NCBI GenBank assembly: GCA_023231475.1
Contig: JALJEE010002328.1
Location: 62,001-126,000 of the forward strand
Direction: 5' to 3'
Length of the DNA stretch: 64,000 nucleotides
From: Seison nebaliae
Taxonomy: Eukaryota > Rotifera > Pararotatoria > Seisonacea > Seisonidae
Below the pieces are notes generated by a model. That model worked only from the letters and a program-made list of their open reading frames with translations, had not been told where the DNA came from and searched no databases. Below, one piece after another: positions 47,417-57,924 of this stretch. How positions within the stretch are numbered: position 1 is the stretch's first letter; each line of letters begins with the position of its first letter. The position numbers and the translations under genes are program-made.

Positions 47417-48178
47417 ATGGATAAATTGGAAAAGTTGAAGGTTGACATGACGCTGACCAATTTAGCGGAACAATTTGTTTGTGTGTTTGACGATTATGAA
47501 ATTCCTACTCTCATGGAATTCTTCAAAATACCTCAACCAAAAATCAAGATGCTCTTCTGTCATTCAAAATGGAAAACGTTGATCAGTTCCTCAATTAAAC
47601 ATTTTCGAGAGGAATTTCTTCTAAAAGATTTCGAAAAGGATTTCGATGGAACGAATTTATTTGTCGCATTTTTCGTAACGAACGTCGAATTGTTGGAATT
47701 GTTAAGGAAATATGCCATCCATTTTTCCAATTGTCAAGTTTCTATTTTCACCAACAAACTGAGCAATCTATTGAAATTATTAACAAATTTCCCATTCATT
47801 AATCATATCGAATGTAACGACTTTGTTAGTGGAAATACGACGTTCGAAGAAGTTCCTCAAGCAATAAAAGTGATGAAAAGAAGTTATGCAGAAATTGCAC
47901 AATCAAACCAAGAAGTCAGTTCAACAACAAATACAATTCGAAAATTAACAGAAAATAATTTGATTATTGAGAAACGTTATAGAGTTCCCGAAAGAACAAT
48001 CCGTTGTGGTCCATTGGAAAGGATGTGTGAGAACAATATTTATTTAGTGAGAGAATGTGAAAGAAAGCGAGTGGAAGAAGTGCCAGAAAGGAAATTAAAT
48101 ATCGTCTTCTTTCGGACGGAAGAAGATTGCGAGTACTTCCTTAATCTACCGTTCAAACAGATAATCAGCTTACAATAA
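47417..48178 (+). CDS. Orphan protein, 253 aa, single exon
   Basis: ATG 47417 (MDKLEKLKVDMTLTNLAEQF) to TAA 48178. The sequence is non-repetitive and looks like a folded alpha/beta protein: NLFVAFFVTNVELLELLRKY, CQVSIFTNKLSNLLKLL, then a charged C-terminal part (EKRYRVPERTIRCGPLERMC, RKLNIVFFRTEEDCEYFLNL). No signal peptide or membrane segment. I do not recognise a family. It is divergent from INTS6 and convergent with PIBF1, overlapping the PIBF1 coding end by 9 bp. The composition supports a real gene. Coding may start in an upstream exon if the TCTAG at 47401 is an acceptor. Confidence 0.65.
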   Translation: MDKLEKLKVDMTLTNLAEQFVCVFDDYEIPTLMEFFKIPQPKIKMLFCHSKWKTLISSSIKHFREEFLLKDFEKDFDGTNLFVAFFVTNVELLELLRKYAIHFSNCQVSIFTNKLSNLLKLLTNFPFINHIECNDFVSGNTTFEEVPQAIKVMKRSYAEIAQSNQEVSSTTNTIRKLTENNLIIEKRYRVPERTIRCGPLERMCENNIYLVRECERKRVEEVPERKLNIVFFRTEEDCEYFLNLPFKQIISLQ

Positions 48179-50708
48179 TTTCTGGAAATCTTCAAATGAA
48201 ATATTCGATGATTTTTTCTTTAAAATAAAATTTTTATTCAATTCAAAAAATGAGAAACAATTACTAACAATTACAGTTGGTGGAGGGATGACAATGTTTT
48301 GTTGCTTTCGAGAAATAATTTCCTTTTTATTTATAAACTTCTTCACATCCACATTCTCTTCATGTATCGTTTTTGCATTGATAAAACTTTTTAAAGATGT
48401 ATATTCCTTTAAAAGAGAAATTGAATCATAATTCAATTTAGTCAGCCAAATTAATAACCTTATTCAATTCGATTAATCTTCTGATATCAATTGTCATCAT
48501 ATCGATTCTTTCTTTTAATAAATTATTATTCTTCTCCAATTGACTATAAAACAGAAATAAAAATTGTTAATTATAAATGTTAATTATAAATCTTGTTAAT
48601 ATATATTAATGTATGTTAATAAAATAAAATATCTTTCTATTATTTTCTTACAATTATAATATTAATTAAAACAATATCATATTTTGTGACAAGATCAAAA
48701 GAGAAATTGTGTTGAAATTCCGTAGAGAATAACTTCAGAAAAAACATTAACCGCTTATCTTCCATTAATTGTCGAACAATTGAATCATGTTGAGAAATTA
48801 TTTCATCTTTTCCTTTAACTGTAGCTATCAAATAATCATATGGTTGTCTTGCTCGATCTAATATTCCATTAGCCGTTTCCAATTGCTTATCAACTTCACA
48901 ATGTTTTCTCTTTTCTCGTTCTAATTCTTTAGATGTCTCCGTATTCATTTTCTCCAAACTTAAAATTCTTCTTTGCATTTGCAGTTGTCGAAAGAGTAAC
49001 GCCTTCGATCCGACAGGTAATGCCATTCCTTGTGGAAGAAATAGAAGATACAATGAAAGTAAAATAAATATTCAAATTTTAACCATTTCCATATTGGGAT
49101 AAAAGGGCTTCAGCTGATGTCGTTGACGGTTGTTCTGCTGCTTGCATTAAAACGGCTTCCAATTCTGTTTGTAATTTTTCCGTTTCGCTTACCTGTTTCC
49201 TCAACATTTCGATTTCGATATCATATTTCGATTGTAACCGTTCTTTACTTACCTCCATCTTTGCATATTCCACTCGCAATAATTGAAGTTGTTCCATCAA
49301 TTTATCTTGTTCGACTAACGATCTCTTCTTTTCTCGAATCGCTTCTTCTGCAATGAGACTACTTCGTTCATTCTCGAAATCTTTCATTTTCGTTTCTGTT
49401 TCCAATTTCGATAATTTCTCTTCTCGATTCGTTATTAATTGTTGGAGGTTCTGTTGTAATTCATCAGCACGATCACGTTCCTTCTTCTCTTGAATTCGTG
49501 CTACTGAAGCATCAGTTGATACTCTATCCATCGCTGTTCGTAATAATTCTAGTTCTCTCTCATGTGTCTCTCTCGCATTTTCAGATAATCGTCGAATTTC
49601 TATCTCAGTTTGAGATCGTAACTCTTGTAATTGTTGATTTAATCGTTGCTCATATTCCACTCTCAATGAATCACGTCCATCCATATTCCTTTCGATTAAT
49701 AAATCTTTTTGTCTCCTCATTTCATCAATCTCATTTTGTGCCGACAATTGCTTATGTTCCAGTTGGTCATATTTCATTTTGAACTCAATTAATCTTTTCT
49801 CTATTTCAACTTTCTCTTGTTTCAATAAACTATTTTGTTGACAGATGTTAACATAGTCATTCTTCAATCTTTCCTTATCATCAGTGGTCGTCTGCTTCAC
49901 ATCAGAAAGTAAATCGAATTGCTTTTCCTTCTCGTTAATCTCCTTCTTCAACGATTCATTTTCTAATGAAATTCGAATCATATCTCTATTTTGTTCTTGT
50001 AATAACTCCTTCTCCTTCTCAACTAAACTTAATCGATTCTCCAATTTTTCTACTTCCTCCTCCAATAAACGACGGTCGTCGTCCAATTTGACACTTTCAC
50101 CAGATTGTAACATGTAAACCATTCGTTCTAATCTCGAAATTTCTTGTTCCATATCAAATTTTTCTTTCTTCATTTTCTCCAAATATCCTTCATTCTTCCA
50201 TCGCTTCTCATATAAACGATACTGTAAAAATGAGATTAAATGAAAGTTGACAAAGAATAAAATTCGAATAAACTTCTAATAATTCGACAATTGACAAATT
50301 CTCATTTCTTTCATATTTACCTTCTAATATCTCTCCTCTAACATCATTCTCATGTAAATGAGAATCATTCAACATTTTTGTGAAAATATCGATATTTGAT
50401 CTCATTTCCAAATTATTCGATTCTAGATCTCTCTGTTTCTCCAATAGCGCCTTTAACTCTATTCTCACATTTTCCGCTCCATTTTTTGAATTATTTTTCA
50501 TTTGTTGATAAATCAATTGGAGATTAGTACATTTTTCTTTCTCTCGCTTTAATTGACTTCGAACATTGTTAATCACTCTATTCTTTTCTTTAATAATATC
50601 CAGATGACCCGAATTCTTATCCTCCACATTATTCTTCTTCCCTTCTAACGCTCTTTCTATCTCTCCGAAAGATAATATGGAGGTGAAAGAACTTTCATTG
50701 TCAGACAT
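48170..50708 (-). CDS. PIBF1: Centriolar-satellite coiled-coil protein PIBF1/CEP90
   Basis: Six exons: 50708-50274, 50221-49084, 49028-48752, 48543-48459, 48406-48269 and 48217-48170 (706 aa; human 757). PIBF1/CEP90 acts at centriolar satellites and distal appendages in ciliogenesis. Nearly the whole protein is coiled coil. Diagnostic stretches are ELEAVLMQAAE ... AEALLSQYGNG|MALPVGSKA and RRILSLEKMN ... ANGILDRARQPYDYLIATVK, which align with human ELDEIIMQTAE...LFSYGYGA and [20 protein letters not shown]. The last two small exons restore a family-like tail (NIVIPPPTV, then KKSSNISFEDFQ), where human has NIFTPKPTLFTKKEAP. The intron before exon 4 is 208 bp, the others 51-55 bp. Skipping the last two exons would end the protein early at NLAD. 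Confidence 0.88.
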
Positions 50709-51182
50709 TCTTAGAATGTTTCCCTAGTAACATTCATTTAAATTTGTTTGATGGGAGAATAAATATATCTTCTAAAAATACCAAATAAAATTAAGTTGAA
50801 GTTTAAAATTTTGGTCTAAATGAAAAATTTATTTGTAACTTTATTTTACTATTCTTCTTTTTTAGCTTCGTAAAATGGATTTCACTTTTTAATAATATTT
50901 ATTTTAACAGACTTAAAGTTATATAAAATTATAAGATGATATAATTCCTTTTAAAATTATAAGAAAATATTTAAGAACAATTGAACTCTCGTAGTTAAAC
51001 CAAAAATTAAATTGTTAATGAAATGAAATCAATATTTATTTGGAAAAACGATTATTTTTTCTTATCTGACCAATGTGTTTTGTTCGCTTGACTAAATAAC
51101 TTACTTACATGACGTATATAAAATAATATATAACTACATAATAAAAAAAAAGTTAAATGTATGTCACTGAAGTTCTGGTGAA
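50709..51182. other. Spacer between PIBF1 and TXNDC16-like gene
   Basis: AT-rich, 474 bp; promoter of PIBF1 and 3' UTR of the upstream minus-strand gene. Nothing specific seen. Confidence 0.5.
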
Positions 51183-54100
51183 TTATAATTCAGTCGAATC
51201 TCTATATTTCTCCATAATATTTTTAACTTCATTTTTACGTATCGTATCATCCATCAAACTATCATATTGACTTTTCTTAAATTTTTTTGTTGACAATGGT
51301 AATGGTTTGATGATTGAATGAAGTGGTAAGACACCATTATTTGCTTCTTCTTTCTTATCTTCGTTTCCACATACGTTAATCTCATTGTCAATCGGCGGCA
51401 ATGTCACCGTTATATTCGTAGGAAAGTTGCCCAATAACGGAAGTTCATTTTTCTCCCAAGATACTATAGCATGAAATAGTTCGTCTATCGATTTCATATT
51501 GTCGATTAATGTATAAACCATTTCTTCTTTCCTATCCAAACCATAAACTCCAACTTTTTCAGAAGTAATAAATTTTCCTACTTTATTCTTGATCATTTTT
51601 AAAGTATCTGTATCATCTCTATCTGAGTCCGAGAGATTATTCCAAAATGTTAAAACATTGACATAGTGTTGGAACTGTCGTGCAACAAGATCATTTCCAT
51701 TCCTCCCATTCCCATACAATATATGATATACATGTTGAAGTTCGTTAAATTTATTCATAACTTCATAAGTCAATTGGTTTGTAAAATTATCAGTAACTAA
51801 TTCATTTAACAACTCTGTATTTCCATTAAATAAAATAACAATTTGATGAGATGATGGTACGTTCGTCAAAAAAATGTTCTTACTAAAAACGTCTTCCATA
51901 TTGTATGCAAATCGATAAGAATTTTCACTCATTTTCATTGATTGCATTGACATTGTTAAAAATTCATTAAATGATTTTATTTTAATTAGTTCATCAGTTC
52001 TTAAAGAAATGTAATTCAATATATTTTCCAATTGTTCATGATCATTATTGAATCGTATCAGACAAAAATCTTTGTCAAAACATTCGACAATTGATAATTG
52101 ATATCGTTTCCTAAAATTATTCATATTCAAAATTTTCAATCGACTATAATTCCCATGAACGATATCTTTGAAATCCAACTTGTTTAAATGATCTTCAATC
52201 AATTCGCAATTATCACATAAGAACCACAATTGTCGATCATCAGGTAATCGTTTAGGTATTTCATTCTGTTTTACCAATTTAAATTTGTTATGAATAATAT
52301 CGTTTGATGTTTCCAAAAACGTTTTTATTAAATCATTGTTAAATCCACTTGATCCGAAATATTGTTTCGTTAGTGTCTCTTGATATTCACCTTCGTAAAA
52401 TAAAACCATTTGTGGATATACGATAATATCCATCTGATTTTTCCCACATAAATCATTCCAATCGAAACAATTGACAACGGCAATCTGTTTCCTCAAATTT
52501 CCTTCTTTCGAATTTTCAATTAATTTGGATAACCAGGAAACGTAAGCACGAGAAATATGTTCAAATCGCATAAAAAATAGAACAATAACAACATCGTCAG
52601 TTGACGATAAGAATTGGTAAAAATGAGATTCGTTTAACTGTAACAAGTTTGGTGAAATATTTACAACTTCCAATACGTCATTCGTTTTTCCTAGATTTGA
52701 CAATGGATATTGATTAATATCATAAATTGTCGATTCATAAATATATTGTAGTCGAGAGTCTTCCTCGTTGAATTTTCTTTCTACTTCTAATACATTTCTG
52801 AGACTATCATCAGATGTATGATTGAGAAACAAATTAGGATAAGTTGAATCTGATAAGATTACGTTCAAAATCTTCCAATAATTTGTTATATTAATTGTGC
52901 GATTGATGATTTCACAAAATTTATCAGTAACTTCTGATGATTCATCTAATAACTCATTGATATTCCCACTAAATTGATGAATTTTTCGAGAGAATGGTAA
53001 AATGTCCATATTTATTGTTATGTCTGATGTTCCCGGTTTAATGATCGGAAGTATTTTCACCCAAACTAATAAATTTGAATAAGATCGACAATCGGTCACT
53101 GCCGAAAACAATTCGTTATAAATGAATTTTAATAATTTTTGTTCTTTCTTATCAATTTTATTCAATTCCACCGTTATATAATGATCCATTTGACCCTCAT
53201 TCGAGTCTTTTAAATTTTTGGACATTGTTTCATATTCTGATGAAGTTATCGGTTCGTATATAAATTCGTCATAATCGATAATATCATCTTCATGAGTTGA
53301 CAAGCCATTCTTATAATAATTAGCTAATAAATCTATTTGAGGAATATCAACGACACTTTCAATCGGAGTTATAGTTGAATGATTATCAAAATTTTCAATT
53401 AAATATACATTCGGACAACGTAAATGACTTGGCATTTTTTTCGCATTTAATGCAAGATCCTCTTTCAATAGTTGAGTATCAAAACTGAAGAATTGATATA
53501 AAGACATACATGCAGTTGAATTAAACGAGAATTGCTTCTCTGACAGTATTAATGTCAAAGGGAATGTATGTTTCAATCGAACTGTTCCTACAATATCCGC
53601 AACTTTCCAAGGCAAATAATCATGAGTGAAAATGACAATTCTTTTATTCATTTCTCCACCAATCGCCATATCTCGATCACTTGCTAATTGTTGTAGAAGA
53701 TGATTCGTATCTTCCAATAGTGTTACTTGTCCATCGAATTGTAGAATTGTAACACCAATCAACAATTCGATTTGTGAAACGAGCGTCAATTCACCATACG
53801 ATCCTTGGAAATAAGGTTCCTTGCAATAATTTTCCTTACCACACTTTGCATGAAAGTTCAATGTTCTCTGATGGTTGTGACAATAACGGAAATATTCTTT
53901 CTTTTCCAATTCTTCACAAAATATGACACCAAACTGCACATCGTAATTCATCATATATAATTCCAGATCAGAATGTAAAGTTTCTTCAAACAAAGTTTCT
54001 TTTTCATTGAAGTCACTTACTTTCTGCAAATTGAACACAATCAAATGATTCCGTACACGAATTTCAACTGCATCGTCTATGTCAATCTGATGATAAGGAA

Positions 54101-54188
54101 ACGATTCTTCAACATCCTCCGAATATGACAATTCACTAATTGATGATTGGAAGAAGAGGATAATGAAAGAAAGAATAATTTTCATCAT
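51183..54188 (-). CDS. TXNDC16/ERp90-like ER thioredoxin-fold protein
   Basis: A single 1,001-codon exon. ATG 54188 opens a signal peptide (MMKIILSFIILFFQSSISEL). The best-conserved part is a thioredoxin-like domain around residues 500-600: LNESHFYQFLSSTDDVVIVL, then VVNCFDWNDLCGKNQMDIIV and YPQMVLFYEGE. This matches human TXNDC16 INCADWSDVC...FPIIKMYKKGE in spacing and key residues. No CXXC is present, so a redox role is unlikely; a chaperone/scaffold role in the ER lumen is inferred from the family. Conserved Cys pairs in the N-terminal part (FCEELEKKEYFRYC, KCGKENYC) probably form disulfides. The C-terminus ends STEL, only loosely like a KDEL retrieval signal. It is longer than human TXNDC16 (825 aa). 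Confidence 0.68.
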   Translation of the reverse strand: MMKIILSFIILFFQSSISELSYSEDVEESFPYHQIDIDDAVEIRVRNHLIVFNLQKVSDFNEKETLFEETLHSDLELYMMNYDVQFGVIFCEELEKKEYFRYCHNHQRTLNFHAKCGKENYCKEPYFQGSYGELTLVSQIELLIGVTILQFDGQVTLLEDTNHLLQQLASDRDMAIGGEMNKRIVIFTHDYLPWKVADIVGTVRLKHTFPLTLILSEKQFSFNSTACMSLYQFFSFDTQLLKEDLALNAKKMPSHLRCPNVYLIENFDNHSTITPIESVVDIPQIDLLANYYKNGLSTHEDDIIDYDEFIYEPITSSEYETMSKNLKDSNEGQMDHYITVELNKIDKKEQKLLKFIYNELFSAVTDCRSYSNLLVWVKILPIIKPGTSDITINMDILPFSRKIHQFSGNINELLDESSEVTDKFCEIINRTINITNYWKILNVILSDSTYPNLFLNHTSDDSLRNVLEVERKFNEEDSRLQYIYESTIYDINQYPLSNLGKTNDVLEVVNISPNLLQLNESHFYQFLSSTDDVVIVLFFMRFEHISRAYVSWLSKLIENSKEGNLRKQIAVVNCFDWNDLCGKNQMDIIVYPQMVLFYEGEYQETLTKQYFGSSGFNNDLIKTFLETSNDIIHNKFKLVKQNEIPKRLPDDRQLWFLCDNCELIEDHLNKLDFKDIVHGNYSRLKILNMNNFRKRYQLSIVECFDKDFCLIRFNNDHEQLENILNYISLRTDELIKIKSFNEFLTMSMQSMKMSENSYRFAYNMEDVFSKNIFLTNVPSSHQIVILFNGNTELLNELVTDNFTNQLTYEVMNKFNELQHVYHILYGNGRNGNDLVARQFQHYVNVLTFWNNLSDSDRDDTDTLKMIKNKVGKFITSEKVGVYGLDRKEEMVYTLIDNMKSIDELFHAIVSWEKNELPLLGNFPTNITVTLPPIDNEINVCGNEDKKEEANNGVLPLHSIIKPLPLSTKKFKKSQYDSLMDDTIRKNEVKNIMEKYRDSTEL

Positions 54189-55356
54189 CTCGATCAACTC
54201 TTTTGTGAATGTTTCAAATAAAGGAACTGTTTAATTTTAGTTTCTTGTGGAAAAAGAAGGAAACCGATCAAATTATTTAAAAGTTAATTAGAAATTAACA
54301 TAAGAGACTAATTCTCATTTGCCTCTCAAACGGACCGACACGTCATCGACGTTAACTGTATGAAATTGTTTCCACCGAATGGATGAACACCAAGGATTTC
54401 TTCCTAATTATAATGATGATAATGTCTTGTAATTATATATTAATGTCGTCAACAGATGGTATTCTTCATCATGTAATTCATAATGGTTCAATATAATGGT
54501 AGTACGTTCAATTCAATTATTCTCATTCTCCCGAGAAATCATTTTAACTCTGTGTCATCTTTCTTTTAACTTTCTTTAGACATTCTGGTCAAATGTTGAA
54601 ATAAAGTTCATAACAAAGACAAATGTATGGTTGAATAGAACGGAAAATTTAAGTAAAATAGGTTTCTAAAATACTGAGACATGAAGAGGTGTCGTCTTCA
54701 ATTCTCGTAGTATATTTCTTCCATGACATTTACTTTTAAAAACAGTTATCATGCCATTCTTATTCTTTGTTTTAATCAGTTACCCAATAAAGTTTGTCAA
54801 TTTTCAACATCGTAAAACGTTGAATATGAATAAAAATTATACCTGTTTATACATATCATTAAATTAATTCGAATGTTTTTCATAATTATTATAATTAATA
54901 TTTCTCATCAGTCCAAATATTTGATGAAAGGGGCAGAAATTATTTTTCAATAAACGTTATAAAACAATGATTAGTAATCATTAAGAATGGTCCAAAGAAG
55001 AATATTGAAAGAAATGAACTTTCTGAAGAATATCAGGAAATTTTTTTTATTTACCAATGATGAAACAATAAACAAAAATTTAAATTATAATGAAAACAAA
55101 CAAAATCATCTTTAACTCATTATTGATGGAAATTAAATAAAGGATTTCATTTTAGAAAACAGTCGCTTAAGAATGTCCAACAATCTAAGAATCAATCAAT
55201 TGGGGAAGTCATCTATGTGTAGATGCGATGTAAAAGTTAAAGAGGTTTAAATTGTTTAAAAATTTTTTGTTAGATTATTTTTTTGATCGTCATAATTAGG
55301 AAGAATGATTTTCTTCTTTTTTGACATTAATTCATATGATGACTTATGTCTTCAAT
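54189..55356. other. Spacer between TXNDC16-like gene and SR protein gene
   Basis: AT-rich upstream region of the TXNDC16-like gene and 3' flank of the SR protein gene. No coding frame or RNA gene is seen. Confidence 0.5.
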
Positions 55357-57022
55357 TTATTCCACACCAACATTATTGTTAAACCGATCATTCTTGTCCG
55401 ACGATTCAACATCATTCTTTCCCATGCTATGACGGTCCTCACTATGCTGTTTATCGTGAACAGGAGATACACTTCGATTATAGTTATTCTCAATGCGGTA
55501 CATCGACTCATCGTTATCTGAATATCTTAATGATTTTGAACGTGAACGCGGTCGTCGATATCCTGTTTAATCGAACTAGATAACACTTAAAATCATAAAT
55601 ATTTTCTAACGATTCGAATTTTTGTATTCTGGTGTTGCACTGCGGGATGCAGATCTGGACGATGATGCTGATCGACTGTGTGACGACCTTATTTCCCAAA
55701 AGTTTCATTTCTTTGAAAATGAATGAAAAAATAAACTTTTTGATATCTTCTTCCAAATAAATTTCGTGTCCATTCAATTCTCTTCCACTCAAATTTTTGA
55801 GAGCATATTCCATATCTTTTCCATGAATAAAATCGACAACTCTTCCAAATATTCATAAAGTTAATAAGAAAAGAGAAGATATTCTTAAAATTTAAACCCT
55901 TCGCCACGGCGATAAGTGTGCACGTCACAATAAGATACGTTGCCAGCTTTACGCATAAAATCCTTCAAATTCTGCGAGAAAATATAATTTATCCATTTAT
56001 TATTTATGACTTTTTATAAATTGCAATATCCATTTCTTAGTTTTATTTCACTCCATTCACTCAATCAGCTCCCATATGATGCTCTTCTGTGTTGGCTAAT
56101 GTGGATTAGATTGCCATAAATTCTTTTTTTACAAATCAAACACATACGGCACCAAAATAAACAAATATCAAAAGTTGCCAGTCAATAGACTATCCTCGAC
56201 ATATTTACTGCCACATGTGACCGAACAACCATACATGTTTTCCCCATTTAATGAACGAATAGCAAACGAAAAAGAAACCAAAGAAAAAAGGGCGGAGAGG
56301 ATGGAAACGTTGATCATCTCTAAAAATGTATAAAGATAAATCGATAAAAGAAACACTGAATTTGAAAAAAAAAATGAGAAAATTTGTCTCATATTCCTTC
56401 TCTCTTATTTTTGCGGTTATAATCCTGTTTCCTAATACTTAATCATGTCTCAAAGACAACTGTATCACCATCAAAGACTTTAGGAATTGTAAAAATTGAA
56501 AATACGAACCTGCCATGTTGTACGAGAACTTAAATTCCTGACAATGACCCGATAATCAGTTCTCTTCGGCATTACGAACGGCCTAGAACGACGGTTCCTT
56601 GGATCATCATATCGATTGGGTGGTGGATAACGCATACCGCTCGATGGTCTTGCTCTACGTTGAGGGGATTGACCACGTCTTGATCCACCATCTCTAGCAA
56701 ATTCCAAAGAAATACTTTTTCATCACAAAGACGAGCTCCGATATCATTTGAGAGAATTATTGTTGAATCAACCTTTCACCACATAACTGTTTTCCGTTCA
56801 TTTGTTCTAAGGCATCTCTTGCATCACGACGATTATCAAATTCCTGTAATAAATAATTCAAATTTGATAAGTTGAAAGATAGACATGAGATATACTAACC
56901 ACAAATCCATATCCTTGTTTGAGGGCGATATCATTTAGACGACCGAAGTTTCGGAAGAAACCTTCCAAATCCTTCTCATTGGCAGATGGGGGAAGATGTC
57001 CAATATATAATCTAGTAGACAT
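55357..57022 (-). CDS. SR splicing factor (SRSF4/5/6, B52-like)
   Basis: Seven exons: 57022-56900, 56843-56773, 56714-56510, 55971-55898, 55841-55737, 55687-55611 and 55562-55357 (286 aa). SR proteins bind exonic enhancers and recruit the spliceosome. RRM1 is complete: RNP2 LYIGHL and RNP1 GYGFVEF, with NEKDLEGFFRNFGRLNDI between. A Gly/Arg-rich hinge (GGSRRGQSPQRRARP) follows. RRM2 reads TDYRVIVRNLSSRTTWQNLK, then DFMRKAGNVSYCDVHTYRRG and VVDFIHGKDMEYALKNL. Its TWQNLKD is a variant of the SWQDLKD heptapeptide. The RS tail is short (HSRSASSSRSASRSATPEYK, then YRRPRSRSKS) and ends in an Asn/Asp-rich stretch. Three small exons were placed from frame and homology; all phases close. The 538-bp intron between exons 3 and 4 is unusually long for this window and could hold a regulatory cassette exon, as is common in SR genes. 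Confidence 0.9.
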
Positions 57023-57924
57023 TTCTCAAGATTTTCCTCTTTATTATAAATGAGAATATGAATCGACTTTCCTAATATTTTTTTAATAACAATGATGATA
57101 TGTAATCAAAAAAAATGATGACGTTCAACTGTACTTTCAAATTCACAAATTACATGGAGTAGTCCTTCAATAAGAAATACTCTCTATGAAACAGTATATC
57201 TATTTGTTCGATTTGATTCCAAATTAAATTTTAAGCTTTAATAAATTACGAAAATTCGTCGTATAATGTCACATTTCTTTATTTATCTAGCTATTAATTT
57301 CTCAATTTCCTTCTGGTTGTTGACAAATCTTCTAACATTTGTTTGTGAGTCATTTTTATATTGTTCGAAATTCCAATTCAACATTCATTTTACCGATTTC
57401 CATTCAATTTATTGAGAAATTTGAAGAAAAACTTTGAATATTTCGAATAAACATCTGTACATGTAATTTTCGATTAATAAAATTTGAGTTTCGTTGCTAC
57501 TCGGGTATGTGTGGTTGTGTTTTGGGGAGGAGAGGTGGAGGAAAGAGGGAATAAGAATAATAGTCAATGAGTATTTATCACATTTAAATAAAATAAAAAA
57601 GTTGAAGAAAACGAATTGGCATTTAAAATAAACTTGTTATTAATAAAACTTTTCGTAATGACATAATGTAAAATATGGAATGTAAATATTTAATGAGGAG
57701 CAACCACCAATGACGGAAAAAAAGAGACCGATAATTTAAAACGAATAAATTTTCTTATCTTTTTTATGAATTATTGAACTGATTCTTTTTGATTCAATAT
57801 TATATCTCTTCATCTCACATATGGATGTATGATATAATTAGTTGATAACTAAAAACTTATTAATATTCCGTCAAAATATATTTCAAATAGTTCTACTGCT
57901 TGAAACTCGTTTTTTTTACATTGC
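57023..57924. other. Spacer between SR protein and caspase genes
   Basis: AT-rich; contains the SR gene promoter and the caspase 3' UTR. No coding frame. A short G-rich tract lies near 57523-57550. Confidence 0.5.
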
